Source of the DNA: an uncultured Sphingomonas sp.
GTDB taxonomy: Bacteria; Pseudomonadota; Alphaproteobacteria; Sphingomonadales; Sphingomonadaceae
Assembly (NCBI GenBank): GCA_913776255.1
Contig: CAJYLV010000012.1
Location: forward strand, 1-63,211
Reading direction: 5' to 3'
Length of the DNA: 63,211 nucleotides
Shown here: positions 27,611-38,494 of the stretch, piece by piece
How positions within the stretch are numbered: position 1 is the first letter of the stretch
Layout: each line of letters begins with the position of its first letter
Position numbers and translations under genes: made by a program
The notes under the pieces: generated by a model
The model's database searches: none
Told to the model about the DNA's origin: nothing
What the model saw: the letters and a program-made list of their open reading frames with translations, nothing else

Positions 27611-28812
27611 AGGTGCTGATCGTCAACGTCCTCTACCCGCCGCACAAGATCGGCGGCGCGGAGAAATCGGTGTCGCTGCTCGCCGAGGCGCTGGTCCGCG
27701 CCGGCGACGAGGTGGTGGTCGCGACGCTCGACGACATCGCCGCGCCGGTCACCGAGGTGAAAAACGGCGTGACGCTCCGCCGCCTGCCGATCGACAATAT
27801 CTACTGGCCCTATGACTCCGACGCGCCCGCGCAGCCGAAGCTCAAGCGGCTGCAATGGCACGCGCGCAACCGCTGGAACCGCGCTGCCGCGCGCCGCATG
27901 GGCACGCTGCTCGACGAGGTCCGCCCCGACGTCGTCCATTGCAACGTCATCACCGGCTTCAGCCCGGCGATCTGGCGCGAGATCAAGCAGCGCAAGCTGC
28001 CGCTGGTCCAGACGTTGCGCGACTATGGCGTCATGTGCACGCGCTCGGCACTGTTCAAGAACGGTGCGAACTGCACGACGCGCTGCCTAGAATGTCGCGT
28101 GCTCACCGCGCCTGGCAAGACCGAGTCGGCGCGCGTCGACCAGCTCGTCTCGAACAGCGACTATGTCATCCGCCGCCACCATGCCGAGGGCTATTTCCCC
28201 GGCGTGCCCGCGCGGCGCATCTTCAACATCGTGCCGCTCGACGAGCAGCCGCGCGATGCCAAAGCGCCCGATGCGCCGTTCGTGTTCGGCTTCATCGGCC
28301 GCATCGAGGCCGAAAAGGGCATCGACGTGGTGCTGGAGGCGACCACCCGCGTCACGCGCGCCGACTGGCGGCTACGCATCGCCGGGGTCGGCGTCCCCGA
28401 CTATGTCGCCGACCTGAAGGCGCGCTATCCCGATCCGCGCATCGAATGGCTCGGCTTTTCGCAGGCCAGCGACTTCTATCGCGCGATCGACACCGTGCTG
28501 ATCGCCTCGGTGTGGCCCGAGCCGTTGCCGCGCACCCTGATCGAGGCCCTGTCCTACGGCCTGTCGGCGATCTGCGCCGAGGCCGGCGGCATCCCCGAGA
28601 TCGCCGACCTCGCCCGCCACGCGATCACGTACGAGCCGACCGACGTCGAGGCGCTGGCCGCCGCGATGGACACCGCGCTCGGCGATGCCGCGGCGTGGCG
28701 CGCCGGCGGGCTCAGCGATCCGCAGGCGCTCGGCTGGTTCGCGGAAGACCGGATCGTCGCCGAGAACCGCGCCGCCTACACCGATGCGATCGCCGCGGTG
28801 GCGGGCCGCTGA
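27607..28812 (+). CDS. Glycosyltransferase family 4
   Basis: The 401-residue protein has the GT4 fold with KVLIVNVLYPPHKIGGAEKSVSLLA at the N-terminus, a cysteine-rich insert (NCTTRCLECRVL, near 155-165), then FIGRIEAEKGIDVVLEA and the motif WPEPLPRTLIEALSYG. The insert with three close cysteines is found in some GT4 relatives and may bind metal or stabilise the fold. It closes the three-gene glycosyltransferase run; katG follows after 165 bases and is not likely to belong to the operon. Confidence 0.9.
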   Translation: MKVLIVNVLYPPHKIGGAEKSVSLLAEALVRAGDEVVVATLDDIAAPVTEVKNGVTLRRLPIDNIYWPYDSDAPAQPKLKRLQWHARNRWNRAAARRMGTLLDEVRPDVVHCNVITGFSPAIWREIKQRKLPLVQTLRDYGVMCTRSALFKNGANCTTRCLECRVLTAPGKTESARVDQLVSNSDYVIRRHHAEGYFPGVPARRIFNIVPLDEQPRDAKAPDAPFVFGFIGRIEAEKGIDVVLEATTRVTRADWRLRIAGVGVPDYVADLKARYPDPRIEWLGFSQASDFYRAIDTVLIASVWPEPLPRTLIEALSYGLSAICAEAGGIPEIADLARHAITYEPTDVEALAAAMDTALGDAAAWRAGGLSDPQALGWFAEDRIVAENRAAYTDAIAAVAGR

Positions 28813-28824
28813 GCCGCCGCGTGA

Positions 28825-31197
<2,373 letters not shown>

Positions 31198-31325
31198 GAG
31201 ATCGGCTAGCAAGCCCTTGAAGAATTGGGAGGGATCGGAATGCAGCCGTTCGGCGGCGTCCCGGTCCCTTCCTCCTTGTACCGGCCGAACAGCCCTTCGG
31301 GTCGCCCCGTGGCTGCGACAGTCGG

Positions 31326-31356
31326 GGCCGCCGGCGTGCCCCCCACGCCGGCGGCC
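31326..31356. repeat. GC-rich inverted repeat downstream of katG
   Basis: GGCCGCCGGCGTG is repeated in inverted form after five C, giving a 13-bp perfect stem. It could slow transcription leaving katG. There is no T tract. The surrounding 31198-31669 gap holds no gene I can support, only this and the next two repeat elements. Confidence 0.5.
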
Positions 31357-31386
31357 GAACGCCTTGAGGGCGCAACATCGTTAATC

Positions 31387-31461
31387 GTCATTGCGAGCGT
31401 AGCGAAGCAATCCAGGGCGTCCTGATCCGGCCCTGGATTGCTTCGCTATGATCGCAATGAC
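31387..31461. repeat. 75-bp dispersed palindrome, copy 2 of 4
   Basis: The arms match the copy at 1151-1225, and the GC-rich centre is in the opposite orientation relative to that copy. One arm has mismatches (CTATGATCGCAATGAC) and is less perfectly paired than the others. Confidence 0.85.
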
Positions 31462-31473
31462 GTACCCTTCTTC

Positions 31474-31576
31474 GTACCCCGGCGAAGGCCGGGGCCCAGT
31501 TGGGAAAGCCGAAGAAACGAGGGGCGACGCACGTCACTAGCGCCCCCCAACTGGGCCCCGGCCTTCGCCGGGGTAC
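31474..31576. repeat. Large inverted repeat, CCGGCGAAGGCCGGGG type
   Basis: Thirty-one-base arms (31474-31504 and 31546-31576) are perfect inverted copies around a 41-base centre. The arms begin GTACCCCGGCGAAGGCC. Elements of this type are widespread intergenic repeats in sphingomonads as far as I recall; no gene lies inside. Confidence 0.8.
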
Positions 31577-31669
31577 AGCTTTCGGGGCATTGGCTCACGC
31601 TACAGGCTCACGCTCCACCACTGCTCGCTCCGAGCCTGTCGAACGGCGGGCCTCAAACGCCCCGACGCC

Positions 31670-31876
31670 CTACTTCTTCCACTCGTCCTTGCGCGAGTTA
31701 GCGAACAGCAGCGCCGCGGCGACCGCCGCCGAGCCGATACCGACACCCAGCCACGTCTTGCCCGGCTGCCACCGCCCCTTGCGCTGGTGCGCGGCGGCGC
31801 CCGGCGCGCCGGCTTCCTCGTGTGCCTTGGCGGCCGCGGCGGCTGCCAGGATCTCGTTGGGTTGCTCGTCGCTCAC
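31670..31876 (-). CDS. Small hypothetical protein with one membrane segment
   Basis: The 68-residue product starts at a GTG preceded by AAAAGGAGAG, a strong ribosome site that sits in the last codons of tgt. The start is one base beyond the tgt stop region, so translation is likely coupled. The N-terminal half is charged and Ala-rich (DEQPNEILAAAAAAKAHEE); a hydrophobic stretch TWLGVGIGSAAVAAALLFA is followed by a Lys-rich end. It may be a single-pass inner-membrane protein. Function unknown. Confidence 0.72.
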   Translation of the reverse strand: MSDEQPNEILAAAAAAKAHEEAGAPGAAAHQRKGRWQPGKTWLGVGIGSAAVAAALLFANSRKDEWKK

Positions 31877-31877
31877 G

Positions 31878-33011
31878 TCACTCTCCTTTTGGCGCGTCAT
31901 AGCGCGCACGGAAGTCATTGGCGAACGCCGCCAGTCGCCCCTCGGCGATCGCGGCGCGCAGGTCGGCCATCATCGCCTCGTAAAAGGCGATGTTATGCTC
32001 GGTCATCAGCATCGCGCCCAGCATCTCGCCCGCCCGCACCAGATGATGCACATAGGCGCGCGTCCACGTCGTGCACACCGCGCACGCGCATTCCGGGTCG
32101 AGCGGCCCCTGATCCTCGGCGAACCGCGCATTGCGGATGTTGATCGGCCCTTTCCGCGTGAACGCCTGGCCCGTGCGACCGGATCGCGTCGGCATCACGC
32201 AGTCGAACATGTCGACCCCGCGCTCGACCGCGCCGACGATGTCGGTCGGCTTGCCCACCCCCATCAGATAGCGCGGGCGATCGGCCGGCAATTGCCCCGG
32301 CGCGAAGTCGAGGCACCCGAACATCGCCGCCTGTCCCTCGCCGACCGCCAGCCCGCCGATCGCATAGCCGTCGAAGCCGATGTCGATCAGCGCGTCGGCG
32401 CTCGCCTTGCGCAGCCCTTCGTCGAGCGCGCCCTGCTGGATGCCGAAGATCGCATTGTTCGCGGCATGGTCGCCACCGCCGTCGAACGCGTCGCGGCTGC
32501 GCCTCGCCCAGCGCATCGAGCGTTCCATCGCCGCCGCCTGCACCTCGCGCGTCGAGGTGGTCGGCACCAGCTCATCGAACGCCATCACGATGTTGCTGCC
32601 CAGCAGCCGCTGGATCTCGATCGACCGCTCCGGCGAGATCATGTGCCGCGTCCCGTCGAGGTGCGACGCGAACGCCACGCCTTCCTCGGAGCGCTTGGTC
32701 AGCGCCGACAGGCTCATCACCTGATAGCCGCCCGAATCGGTCAGGATCGGCTTGTCCCAGCCCATGAAGCGGTGCAGCCCGCCCAGCCGCGCCACCCGCT
32801 CCGCACCGGGGCGCAGCATCAGGTGATAGGTGTTGCCGAGGATGATGTCCGCGCCGGCGCGCTCGACATCGGCGGGCTTCATCGCCTTGACGGTCGCGGC
32901 GGTGCCGACCGGCATGAACGCCGGCGTGCGGATCGTGCCGCGCTGCATCGTGATCGTGCCGGTGCGCGCCGCACCATCGGTCGCGGCGATCGCGAACGCG
33001 AAGCGCGTCAT
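31878..33011 (-). CDS. tgt: Queuine tRNA-ribosyltransferase (tRNA-guanine transglycosylase)
   Basis: The enzyme swaps guanine 34 for preQ1 in tRNAs with GUN anticodons, the first committed tRNA step of queuosine formation. The 377 residues include Asp92 in [10 protein letters not shown] (general acid), the substrate-binding GGLAVGE near 219-225, nucleophile Asp270 in MFDCVMPTR, and the zinc site Cys308, Cys310, Cys313 and His339. Length and motifs are standard. It overlaps the EF-hand gene by four bases (33008-33011) and is followed by the small membrane protein gene. Confidence 0.97.
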   Translation of the reverse strand: MTRFAFAIAATDGAARTGTITMQRGTIRTPAFMPVGTAATVKAMKPADVERAGADIILGNTYHLMLRPGAERVARLGGLHRFMGWDKPILTDSGGYQVMSLSALTKRSEEGVAFASHLDGTRHMISPERSIEIQRLLGSNIVMAFDELVPTTSTREVQAAAMERSMRWARRSRDAFDGGGDHAANNAIFGIQQGALDEGLRKASADALIDIGFDGYAIGGLAVGEGQAAMFGCLDFAPGQLPADRPRYLMGVGKPTDIVGAVERGVDMFDCVMPTRSGRTGQAFTRKGPINIRNARFAEDQGPLDPECACAVCTTWTRAYVHHLVRAGEMLGAMLMTEHNIAFYEAMMADLRAAIAEGRLAAFANDFRARYDAPKGE

Positions 33012-33556
33012 CGCCGCCCTCCCCGCCGCCGCTTGTCGCCCTCGGGCGGGTCGTCCTTCTTCTCCGGGCGCCGCCCCGCGGTCGGCCCGCGCGCATCGAC
33101 CGGCATCGTGCGATAGGTCAGCAGCTCGGCGCGGCTGATCGCATGGTCGCCGTCGCGGTCGTAGCGCGCGAACAGCCGCGAGAAATGGTCCTGCAACTCG
33201 GCGAGCGTCACCTCGCCGTCATTGTCGCGGTCGACCTCATACGGGCTCGGCAGCGCGGCGCGGTCGCCGAGATAGCGCAGCGCCCAGTCGCCGAACGCAA
33301 TATAGCGCAACTTGCCGGTCTTGTTCGGATCGAAGGCCGCGAACGACGCCGCGACGCACTCCTCCAGCTCGTAGCGCTCGACCTTGGCGTCGCCATCGCG
33401 GTCGCAGGCGGCAATCATCATCGCCACCGGCTCGACCACCATCGTCGCCGGGGTCTGCGGGGTGGCGGGCAGCGGGGCGCGGACGGTGATGTCGCCATCC
33501 TGCGGCGTATCTTGCACCGGGGCCGCGGCGAGCAGGAGCAACGCAAACGGAGTCAT
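33008..33556 (-). CDS. Exported EF-hand protein
   Basis: The 182-residue protein has a short signal peptide ([15 protein letters not shown]) and four EF-hand-like loops starting near residues 52 ([12 protein letters not shown]), 76 (DPNKTGKL), 109 ([12 protein letters not shown]) and 133 ([12 protein letters not shown]). The Asp-rich loops should bind calcium in the periplasm; the second is degenerate. The tail after residue 155 is basic and rich in Arg, Lys and Pro. It is the first gene of the run with tgt, overlapping it by four bases, although no functional link to tRNA modification is known. Confidence 0.85.
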   Translation of the reverse strand: MTPFALLLLAAAPVQDTPQDGDITVRAPLPATPQTPATMVVEPVAMMIAACDRDGDAKVERYELEECVAASFAAFDPNKTGKLRYIAFGDWALRYLGDRAALPSPYEVDRDNDGEVTLAELQDHFSRLFARYDRDGDHAISRAELLTYRTMPVDARGPTAGRRPEKKDDPPEGDKRRRGGRR

Positions 33557-33617
33557 TTGCTCTCCGTGGCAGAAGCCTGCGCGGATCGCCAGCGTCTTCG
33601 GGCGATGGCCCGCGCCG

Positions 33618-34406
33618 TCAGCCCTGCATCGCCGACTTCGTGTCCTCCAGCGCAAGATCGACCAATGTCCGCATCGCCGCGGTCGCCCCGACCACGTCCT
33701 GCGCGACGATCATGTCGTGGACGCGGACATGGTCGGGGATCGGATTGCGCGGCAGCGCCCGCGCGCGCTGCTTGAACTGGGTCGTCCAGTGGATCGCCGC
33801 GCCGATGCTCGCGCTCAGCACCATCAGCGCGTCGTTGCGGGTCGCGCGCAGCACCGCATTGTGGAAGTCCTTGTCGGCCGCGCGCCCCGCCTCGGTCGCC
33901 AGCGTGTGCCGCCGCATCGCCGCCAGCGCGTCCTTCATCGCCTTCAGGTCGGCCTTGTCGCGCCGCTGCGCCGCCAGCCCCGCGGCGGCCGGCTCGACGA
34001 TCGCACGCAGCTCGAACAAGGCCCGGACGAACTGCACATCGGGCGCGCCCGCGAACGCCCAGGCGAGCACGTCGGGGTCGAGCAAATTCCAGCGCTCGCG
34101 CGGCAGCACGCGCGTCCCCGCCTTCGGCCGGCTCTCGACCAGCCCCTTGGCGGCGAGCACCTGCATCGCCTCGCGATAGGCGCTGCGCGAGACGTCGAGC
34201 GCCTCGGAGAAGGCGACCTCGCCCGACAGCGTGTCGCCGGGCAGATATTCGCCGGAGACGATCGCGGTGCCCAGCTTGTGCGCGATCGCGCCGTGCAGCC
34301 GCCGCCCGGTACCGCGCACCGAGGCGCGCGCCGCGCTCACCGCGCCCTGTTCCGCGGCCGGCGCGTCGCCCTCCTGCTGCGGCACGCCGCTTTCCCGATC
34401 CGCCAT
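33618..34406 (-). CDS. FadR/GntR family transcriptional regulator
   Basis: The protein (262 residues) has an N-terminal winged helix, about residues 36-105, with IVSGEYLPGDTLSGEVAFSEALDVSRSAYREAMQVLAAKGLVESRPKAGTRV split across helix and wing, and a C-terminal all-helical FCD ligand domain containing RALFELRAIVEPAAAGLAA, DKDFHNAVLRAT and DHVRVHDMIVA, whose Asp and His residues bind metal and carboxylate or sugar acids. It is divergent from the arabinan-degrading genes and most likely controls them in response to a sugar-derived ligand. A GGAGGGG site precedes the ATG at 34406. Confidence 0.9.
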   Translation of the reverse strand: MADRESGVPQQEGDAPAAEQGAVSAARASVRGTGRRLHGAIAHKLGTAIVSGEYLPGDTLSGEVAFSEALDVSRSAYREAMQVLAAKGLVESRPKAGTRVLPRERWNLLDPDVLAWAFAGAPDVQFVRALFELRAIVEPAAAGLAAQRRDKADLKAMKDALAAMRRHTLATEAGRAADKDFHNAVLRATRNDALMVLSASIGAAIHWTTQFKQRARALPRNPIPDHVRVHDMIVAQDVVGATAAMRTLVDLALEDTKSAMQG

Positions 34407-34564
34407 CACCCCTCCTTTGTGACCTGCTTTATTGCGCCGTGGCAAGCGCGCGCCGCCCGGCAAATGGTCGTTGCAATGCCCGAAACCCAAACCTAATGTC
34501 CGAGTAATGAGCAAAAACAGCGAGGTGGGCAATGCCCCCGCCACGCTTCTTTCGGGAGGATAGG

Positions 34565-36136
34565 ATGAAGGCACGTCTGTTCGCTTATGCCGGAGCGCTG
34601 GCCATCGGGTGCGCCGCGCTCGCGCCCGCCACCGCGCAGGACGCCCCGGCCGTCACCGCGGAGAGCGCGACGCTCGCAGTGCGCGGCGACACGCCGGGCC
34701 CGGTCTACGACAAACGCATCTTCACCCAGTTCGCCGAGCATCTCGGCAACGGCATCTACGGCGGGCTGTGGGTCGGCAACGACCGCAAGATCCCGAATAC
34801 GCGCGGCTTCCGCAACGACGTGGTCGGCGCGCTGCGCGACCTTGGCACGCCCGTCATCCGCTGGCCGGGCGGCTGCTTCGCCGACGAATATCACTGGCGC
34901 GAGGGGATCGGGCCGAAGAACAAGCGCCCGGTCAAGATCAACACCCACTGGGGCGGCGTTACCGAGCCCAACACCGTCGGCACGCACGAATTCTTCGACG
35001 TCACCGAGCAGATCGGCGCCGACGTTTACATTTCCGGCAACGTCGGCAACGGCACGCCGCAGGAAATGGCCGAGTGGGTCGAGTACATCACCTCGCCGGC
35101 CGGCTCGCTGGCGGATGAGCGGGCGAAGAACGGCCGCAAGCAGCCGTGGAAGCTGCCCTATTTCGGCATCGGCAACGAGCTGTGGGGCTGCGGCGGCAAC
35201 ATGAAGCCCGAATATGCCGCCGACGTCACGCGCCGCTACGCCACCTTCGTCAAGGCGCCGGCCGGCACCCGGATCGAGAAGATCGCCTCGGGCGCGAACG
35301 GCGACGATTACAACTGGACCGAGGTGATGATGCGCGAGGCGGGCGACAAGCTCGACGGCCTCTCGCTCCACTATTACACGGTGCCCGGCGTCTGGGAGAA
35401 GAAGGGCTCGGCGATCGACTTCGACGAACCGGGCTGGGCGGAAACCCTCGCCAAGACGTGGAAGATGGAAGAGCTGGTCACCAGGCACAGCGCGATCATG
35501 GACAAATACGATCCGCAGAAGAAAGTGTATCTGGCGGTCGACGAATGGGGCACCTGGTACGACCAGGATCCGGGCACGCATCCGGGCTTCCTGCGCCAGC
35601 AGAACAGCCTGCGTGACGCGCTGGTCGCCGCGATCAACCTCAACATCTTCGCCAAGCACGCCGATCGCGTGAAGATGACCGCGATCGCGCAGATGGTGAA
35701 CGTGCTGCAGGCGATGATCCTGACCGACGGCAACAAGATGGTGCTGACGCCGACCTATCACGTCTTCAAGATGTACAAGCCGTATATGGACGGCACGGTG
35801 CTGCCGATCGACATCAAGTCGCCGTGGTACAACAAGGACCAGTGGACGATCCCGGCGGTCAGCGCCTCGGCGGTCCGCGACAAGGCCGGCGTGACGCACG
35901 TCGCGCTCGCCAATGCCGATCCGAACCGCACGATCACCGTCACCACCACGCTGACCGGGGTCACTGCGTCGCGCGTCGGCGGCACGATCCTGACCGGGCC
36001 GAAGGTCAATTCGCTCAACACCTTCGATCAGCCCAACGCCGTCGCACCCGCCGCCTTCAACGGCGCGCAACTGAATGGCGGTCAGCTCACCGTGACGCTG
36101 CCGGCCAAGTCGGTGGTCATGCTGGACCTCAACTGA
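34565..36136 (+). CDS. Exported GH51 alpha-L-arabinofuranosidase
   Basis: The enzyme removes terminal arabinofuranose from arabinan, arabinoxylan or their oligomers. The 523 residues have a signal peptide ([23 protein letters not shown]), then a TIM barrel with [13 protein letters not shown] (99-111), the acid/base Glu205 in GIGNELWG and the nucleophile Glu327 in [10 protein letters not shown]-terminal beta domain ends [10 protein letters not shown]51 enzymes are often cytoplasmic; this one appears exported. The start at 34565 follows GGGAGGATAGG. Its stop shares one base with the start of the GH43 gene behind it. Confidence 0.94.
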   Translation: MKARLFAYAGALAIGCAALAPATAQDAPAVTAESATLAVRGDTPGPVYDKRIFTQFAEHLGNGIYGGLWVGNDRKIPNTRGFRNDVVGALRDLGTPVIRWPGGCFADEYHWREGIGPKNKRPVKINTHWGGVTEPNTVGTHEFFDVTEQIGADVYISGNVGNGTPQEMAEWVEYITSPAGSLADERAKNGRKQPWKLPYFGIGNELWGCGGNMKPEYAADVTRRYATFVKAPAGTRIEKIASGANGDDYNWTEVMMREAGDKLDGLSLHYYTVPGVWEKKGSAIDFDEPGWAETLAKTWKMEELVTRHSAIMDKYDPQKKVYLAVDEWGTWYDQDPGTHPGFLRQQNSLRDALVAAINLNIFAKHADRVKMTAIAQMVNVLQAMILTDGNKMVLTPTYHVFKMYKPYMDGTVLPIDIKSPWYNKDQWTIPAVSASAVRDKAGVTHVALANADPNRTITVTTTLTGVTASRVGGTILTGPKVNSLNTFDQPNAVAPAAFNGAQLNGGQLTVTLPAKSVVMLDLN

Positions 36137-37194
36137 TGACGCACGATCCGTCGCGGCTGTCGCGCCGTCTGTTCGTGGCCGGGGGCGCGGCGCTTGCCGC
36201 CGCCCCCGCGCTCGCCCGCCCCCGCGCCGGCGCCGGCACGATCGTCAACCCGTTGGTTCGTCAGCGCGCCGACGCGCAGGTGTTCCGCCACACCGACGGC
36301 TGGTATTACATGACCGGCTCGGTGCCCGAATATGACCGGCTGGTGCTGCGCCGCTCGAAGACGATCGCGGGCCTGACCAACGCGACCGAGAAGGTGCTGT
36401 GGCGGCATGAAAAGAGCGGCCCGCTGTCGGGGTTCCTGTGGGCGCCCGAGCTGCATCTGATCGACGGCAAGTGGATCATGTATTTCGCCGCCGGCCCCAG
36501 CGGCGGCGGCGAGGACGTGTTCCGCATCCGCACCCATGCGGTGGTCTGCGACGGTGCCGATCCGATGACCGGCAACTGGACGGTGCTGGGGCAGCTCCAG
36601 ACGCCGTGGGACAGCTTCAACCTCGATTCGACCAGCTTCGTCCATCGCGGCCAGCGCTATCTGGCATGGGCGCAGCGCGAGGCGGGGATCGACACCAATT
36701 CCAACCTCTATCTCGCGCCGCTCGCCACCCCGCTGACCTTCGCGGCCAAGCCGGCGCGGCTGACGATCCCGGAGCTACCGTGGGAGATCCGCGGCTTCAA
36801 GGTCGCGGAAGCGCCCGCGCTGCTGGCGCGCAACGGCCGGCTGTTCATGACCTATTCGGCGAGCGCCACCGACGCGCGTTACTGTCTGGGGATGCTCACC
36901 GCGCGCGACGACGCCGACATCATGGACCCGGCGGTGTGGAGCAAATCGCCCGAGCCGGTGATGAAGACCTCGCCCGACCACAAGATCTTCGGACCGGGCC
37001 ACAACAGCTTTACCGTCGACGAGCGCGGGCGCGACATGCTGGTGTTCCACGCCCGCGACTACGAGAAGATCGTCGGCGACCCGCTGTTCGATCCCAACCG
37101 CCACACCCGCGTTCAGCCGATCCGCTACGACGCGGCCGGCGTCCCGCAGTTCGACCCGCCGGTCGCAAACGGCCCGCTGCCGCTCGGGGTATAA
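36136..37194 (+). CDS. Exported GH43 family glycosidase (Tat-type signal)
   Basis: The 352-residue protein begins [19 protein letters not shown], a twin-arginine-like signal. A five-bladed propeller follows: RADAQVFRHTDGWYYMTGS carries the candidate base Asp, WAPELHLIDGKW and EIRGFKVAEAP the remaining catalytic positions (the Glu in KVAEAP as likely acid). This fits GH43 arabinofuranosidases or arabinosidases. It is translationally coupled to GH51, which suggests joint breakdown of arabinan. Exact linkage cannot be told from sequence. Confidence 0.88.
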   Translation: MTHDPSRLSRRLFVAGGAALAAAPALARPRAGAGTIVNPLVRQRADAQVFRHTDGWYYMTGSVPEYDRLVLRRSKTIAGLTNATEKVLWRHEKSGPLSGFLWAPELHLIDGKWIMYFAAGPSGGGEDVFRIRTHAVVCDGADPMTGNWTVLGQLQTPWDSFNLDSTSFVHRGQRYLAWAQREAGIDTNSNLYLAPLATPLTFAAKPARLTIPELPWEIRGFKVAEAPALLARNGRLFMTYSASATDARYCLGMLTARDDADIMDPAVWSKSPEPVMKTSPDHKIFGPGHNSFTVDERGRDMLVFHARDYEKIVGDPLFDPNRHTRVQPIRYDAAGVPQFDPPVANGPLPLGV

Positions 37195-37243
37195 TCCCAC
37201 GTCGCGCGGTGCGGTGCGGTTCACGAAAACGCCACCCTCGCCC

Positions 37244-37318
37244 GTCATTGCGAGCGGAGCGAAGCAATCCAGTGCCGGACCAGGACGCCCTGGATTGCTT
37301 CGCTCCGCTCGCAATGAC
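37244..37318. repeat. 75-bp dispersed palindrome, copy 3 of 4
   Basis: The arms match the copy at 1151-1225 with a C in place of T at the variable position (GCGAGCGGAGCG). It sits between the two GH43 genes, where it could form an RNA hairpin separating their expression. Confidence 0.85.
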
Positions 37319-37396
37319 GACCAAACTCAACACACTCCATTCATTTATTGTATGAGTATTGCAGATCATTTCTGCTCGCCCGACAGGAGACGCCCG

Positions 37397-38386
37397 ATGC
37401 GCACCCTCCTCCGCAGCACCAGCGCGCTGCTCCTGCTCGCCGCCGTCTCCGCCGCGACCGTTCCGCCGCCGCTGACGGGTGACCTGACGCCCGTCCATGA
37501 CCCGGCGATCATCGCCGACAACGGCACCTATTACCTGTTCGTCACCGGCCACGTCCGCAGCCGCGACGGGCTGATCCCGCTCCGTACCTCCACCGACCTC
37601 CGCCATTGGACGCTGCGCGGCGCGTCCTTCACCGCGCTCCCGGCATGGGCGGACACGCACGTCCCCGGCACCGCCGGCATGTGGGCGCCCGACATCACCC
37701 GGGTCGGCGACGAATACCGCCTCTATTACTCGCTCTCGACCTTCGGGAAGAACCGCTCGGCGATCGGCCTCGCCACCGCGCGCCGGCTCGACGCCAGCGC
37801 CCCCGCCGCCAACTGGGTCGACAAGGGTCCGGTCGTCGAGTCCGCCGCCGGCGGCGACTTCAACGCGATCGACCCCGCGGCCTTCACCGACGCCGATGGC
37901 CGACAATGGCTGGCGTTCGGCAGCTTCTGGAGCGGGATCAAGCTGATCGCGCTGGACCCTGCCACCGGGCTGCGGCTGCCGGGGACGCCGATGCACAGCC
38001 TCGCGCGACGCCCGTCGCCCGGCGCGATCGAGGCGCCGTTCGTGATCCGCCACGGCCGCTATTATTATCTCTTCGCCTCGTTCGACTTCTGCTGTCGCGG
38101 CGCGAAGAGCAGCTACAACACCGTCGTCGGCCGCGCGACCGCACCGACCGGCCCGTATCGCGACCGCGCCGGCACGCCGATGCTCAAGGGCGGCGGCACC
38201 CCGGTGCTCGCCTCGGGGCAAGGCAGCGGCAGCCGCTATGTCGGGCGCGGGCACAATGCGATCTTGCAAGACCCCGACGGCGACAGCATCGTCTACCACG
38301 CGTACGACACGCAGCGGAACGGCACCCCGACGCTGCGCATCCAGCGGCTACGCTGGGATGCCGAGGGCTGGCCCCACGCGGAATAA
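37397..38386 (+). CDS. Exported GH43 arabinan endo-1,5-alpha-L-arabinosidase-like enzyme
   Basis: This 329-residue protein has a signal peptide (MRTLLRSTSALLLLAAVSAAT) and the GH43 propeller typical of endo-arabinanases. VHDPAIIADNGTYYLF gives the general base Asp, GMWAPDITRVGDEYRLYYS the middle Asp, and AIEAPFVIRHGRYYYLF the acid Glu; FDFCCRGAKSSYN and VGRGHNAI are also family-typical. Endo-arabinanase would open the backbone that the other two enzymes finish. A CAGGAGACGCCCG site supports the start at 37397. A 75-bp palindrome separates it from the second gene. Confidence 0.92.
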   Translation: MRTLLRSTSALLLLAAVSAATVPPPLTGDLTPVHDPAIIADNGTYYLFVTGHVRSRDGLIPLRTSTDLRHWTLRGASFTALPAWADTHVPGTAGMWAPDITRVGDEYRLYYSLSTFGKNRSAIGLATARRLDASAPAANWVDKGPVVESAAGGDFNAIDPAAFTDADGRQWLAFGSFWSGIKLIALDPATGLRLPGTPMHSLARRPSPGAIEAPFVIRHGRYYYLFASFDFCCRGAKSSYNTVVGRATAPTGPYRDRAGTPMLKGGGTPVLASGQGSGSRYVGRGHNAILQDPDGDSIVYHAYDTQRNGTPTLRIQRLRWDAEGWPHAE

Positions 38387-38388
38387 GC

Positions 38389-38487
38389 CCCTCCCCCTCG
38401 GGGGAGGGGTTGGGGTGGGGGAGTCAAGAGCGTCACCCTCGGTGAGACACCGCCCCACCCCTTTCCCCTCCCCTGAAGGGGAGGGGT
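38389..38487. repeat. Inverted repeat, CCCCTCCCCCTCGGGG type
   Basis: Pyrimidine/purine-rich inverted segments flank a short centre between the convergent endo-arabinanase and gshA genes. The left part has GGGGGAGGGGTTGGGGTGGGG and the right its partial complement. It may form a hairpin that limits convergent transcription. Confidence 0.6.
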
Positions 38488-38494
38488 GAAAAGC

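Noticed and set aside
31225..31425. Possible small protein starting with GMQPFGGVPVPSS after a GGGAGG site
   Set aside because: The frame runs into the 75-bp palindrome, whose translation gives the recurrent IASVAKQSRAS peptide, and the interval is a nest of inverted repeats. I see no family and treat it as non-coding.
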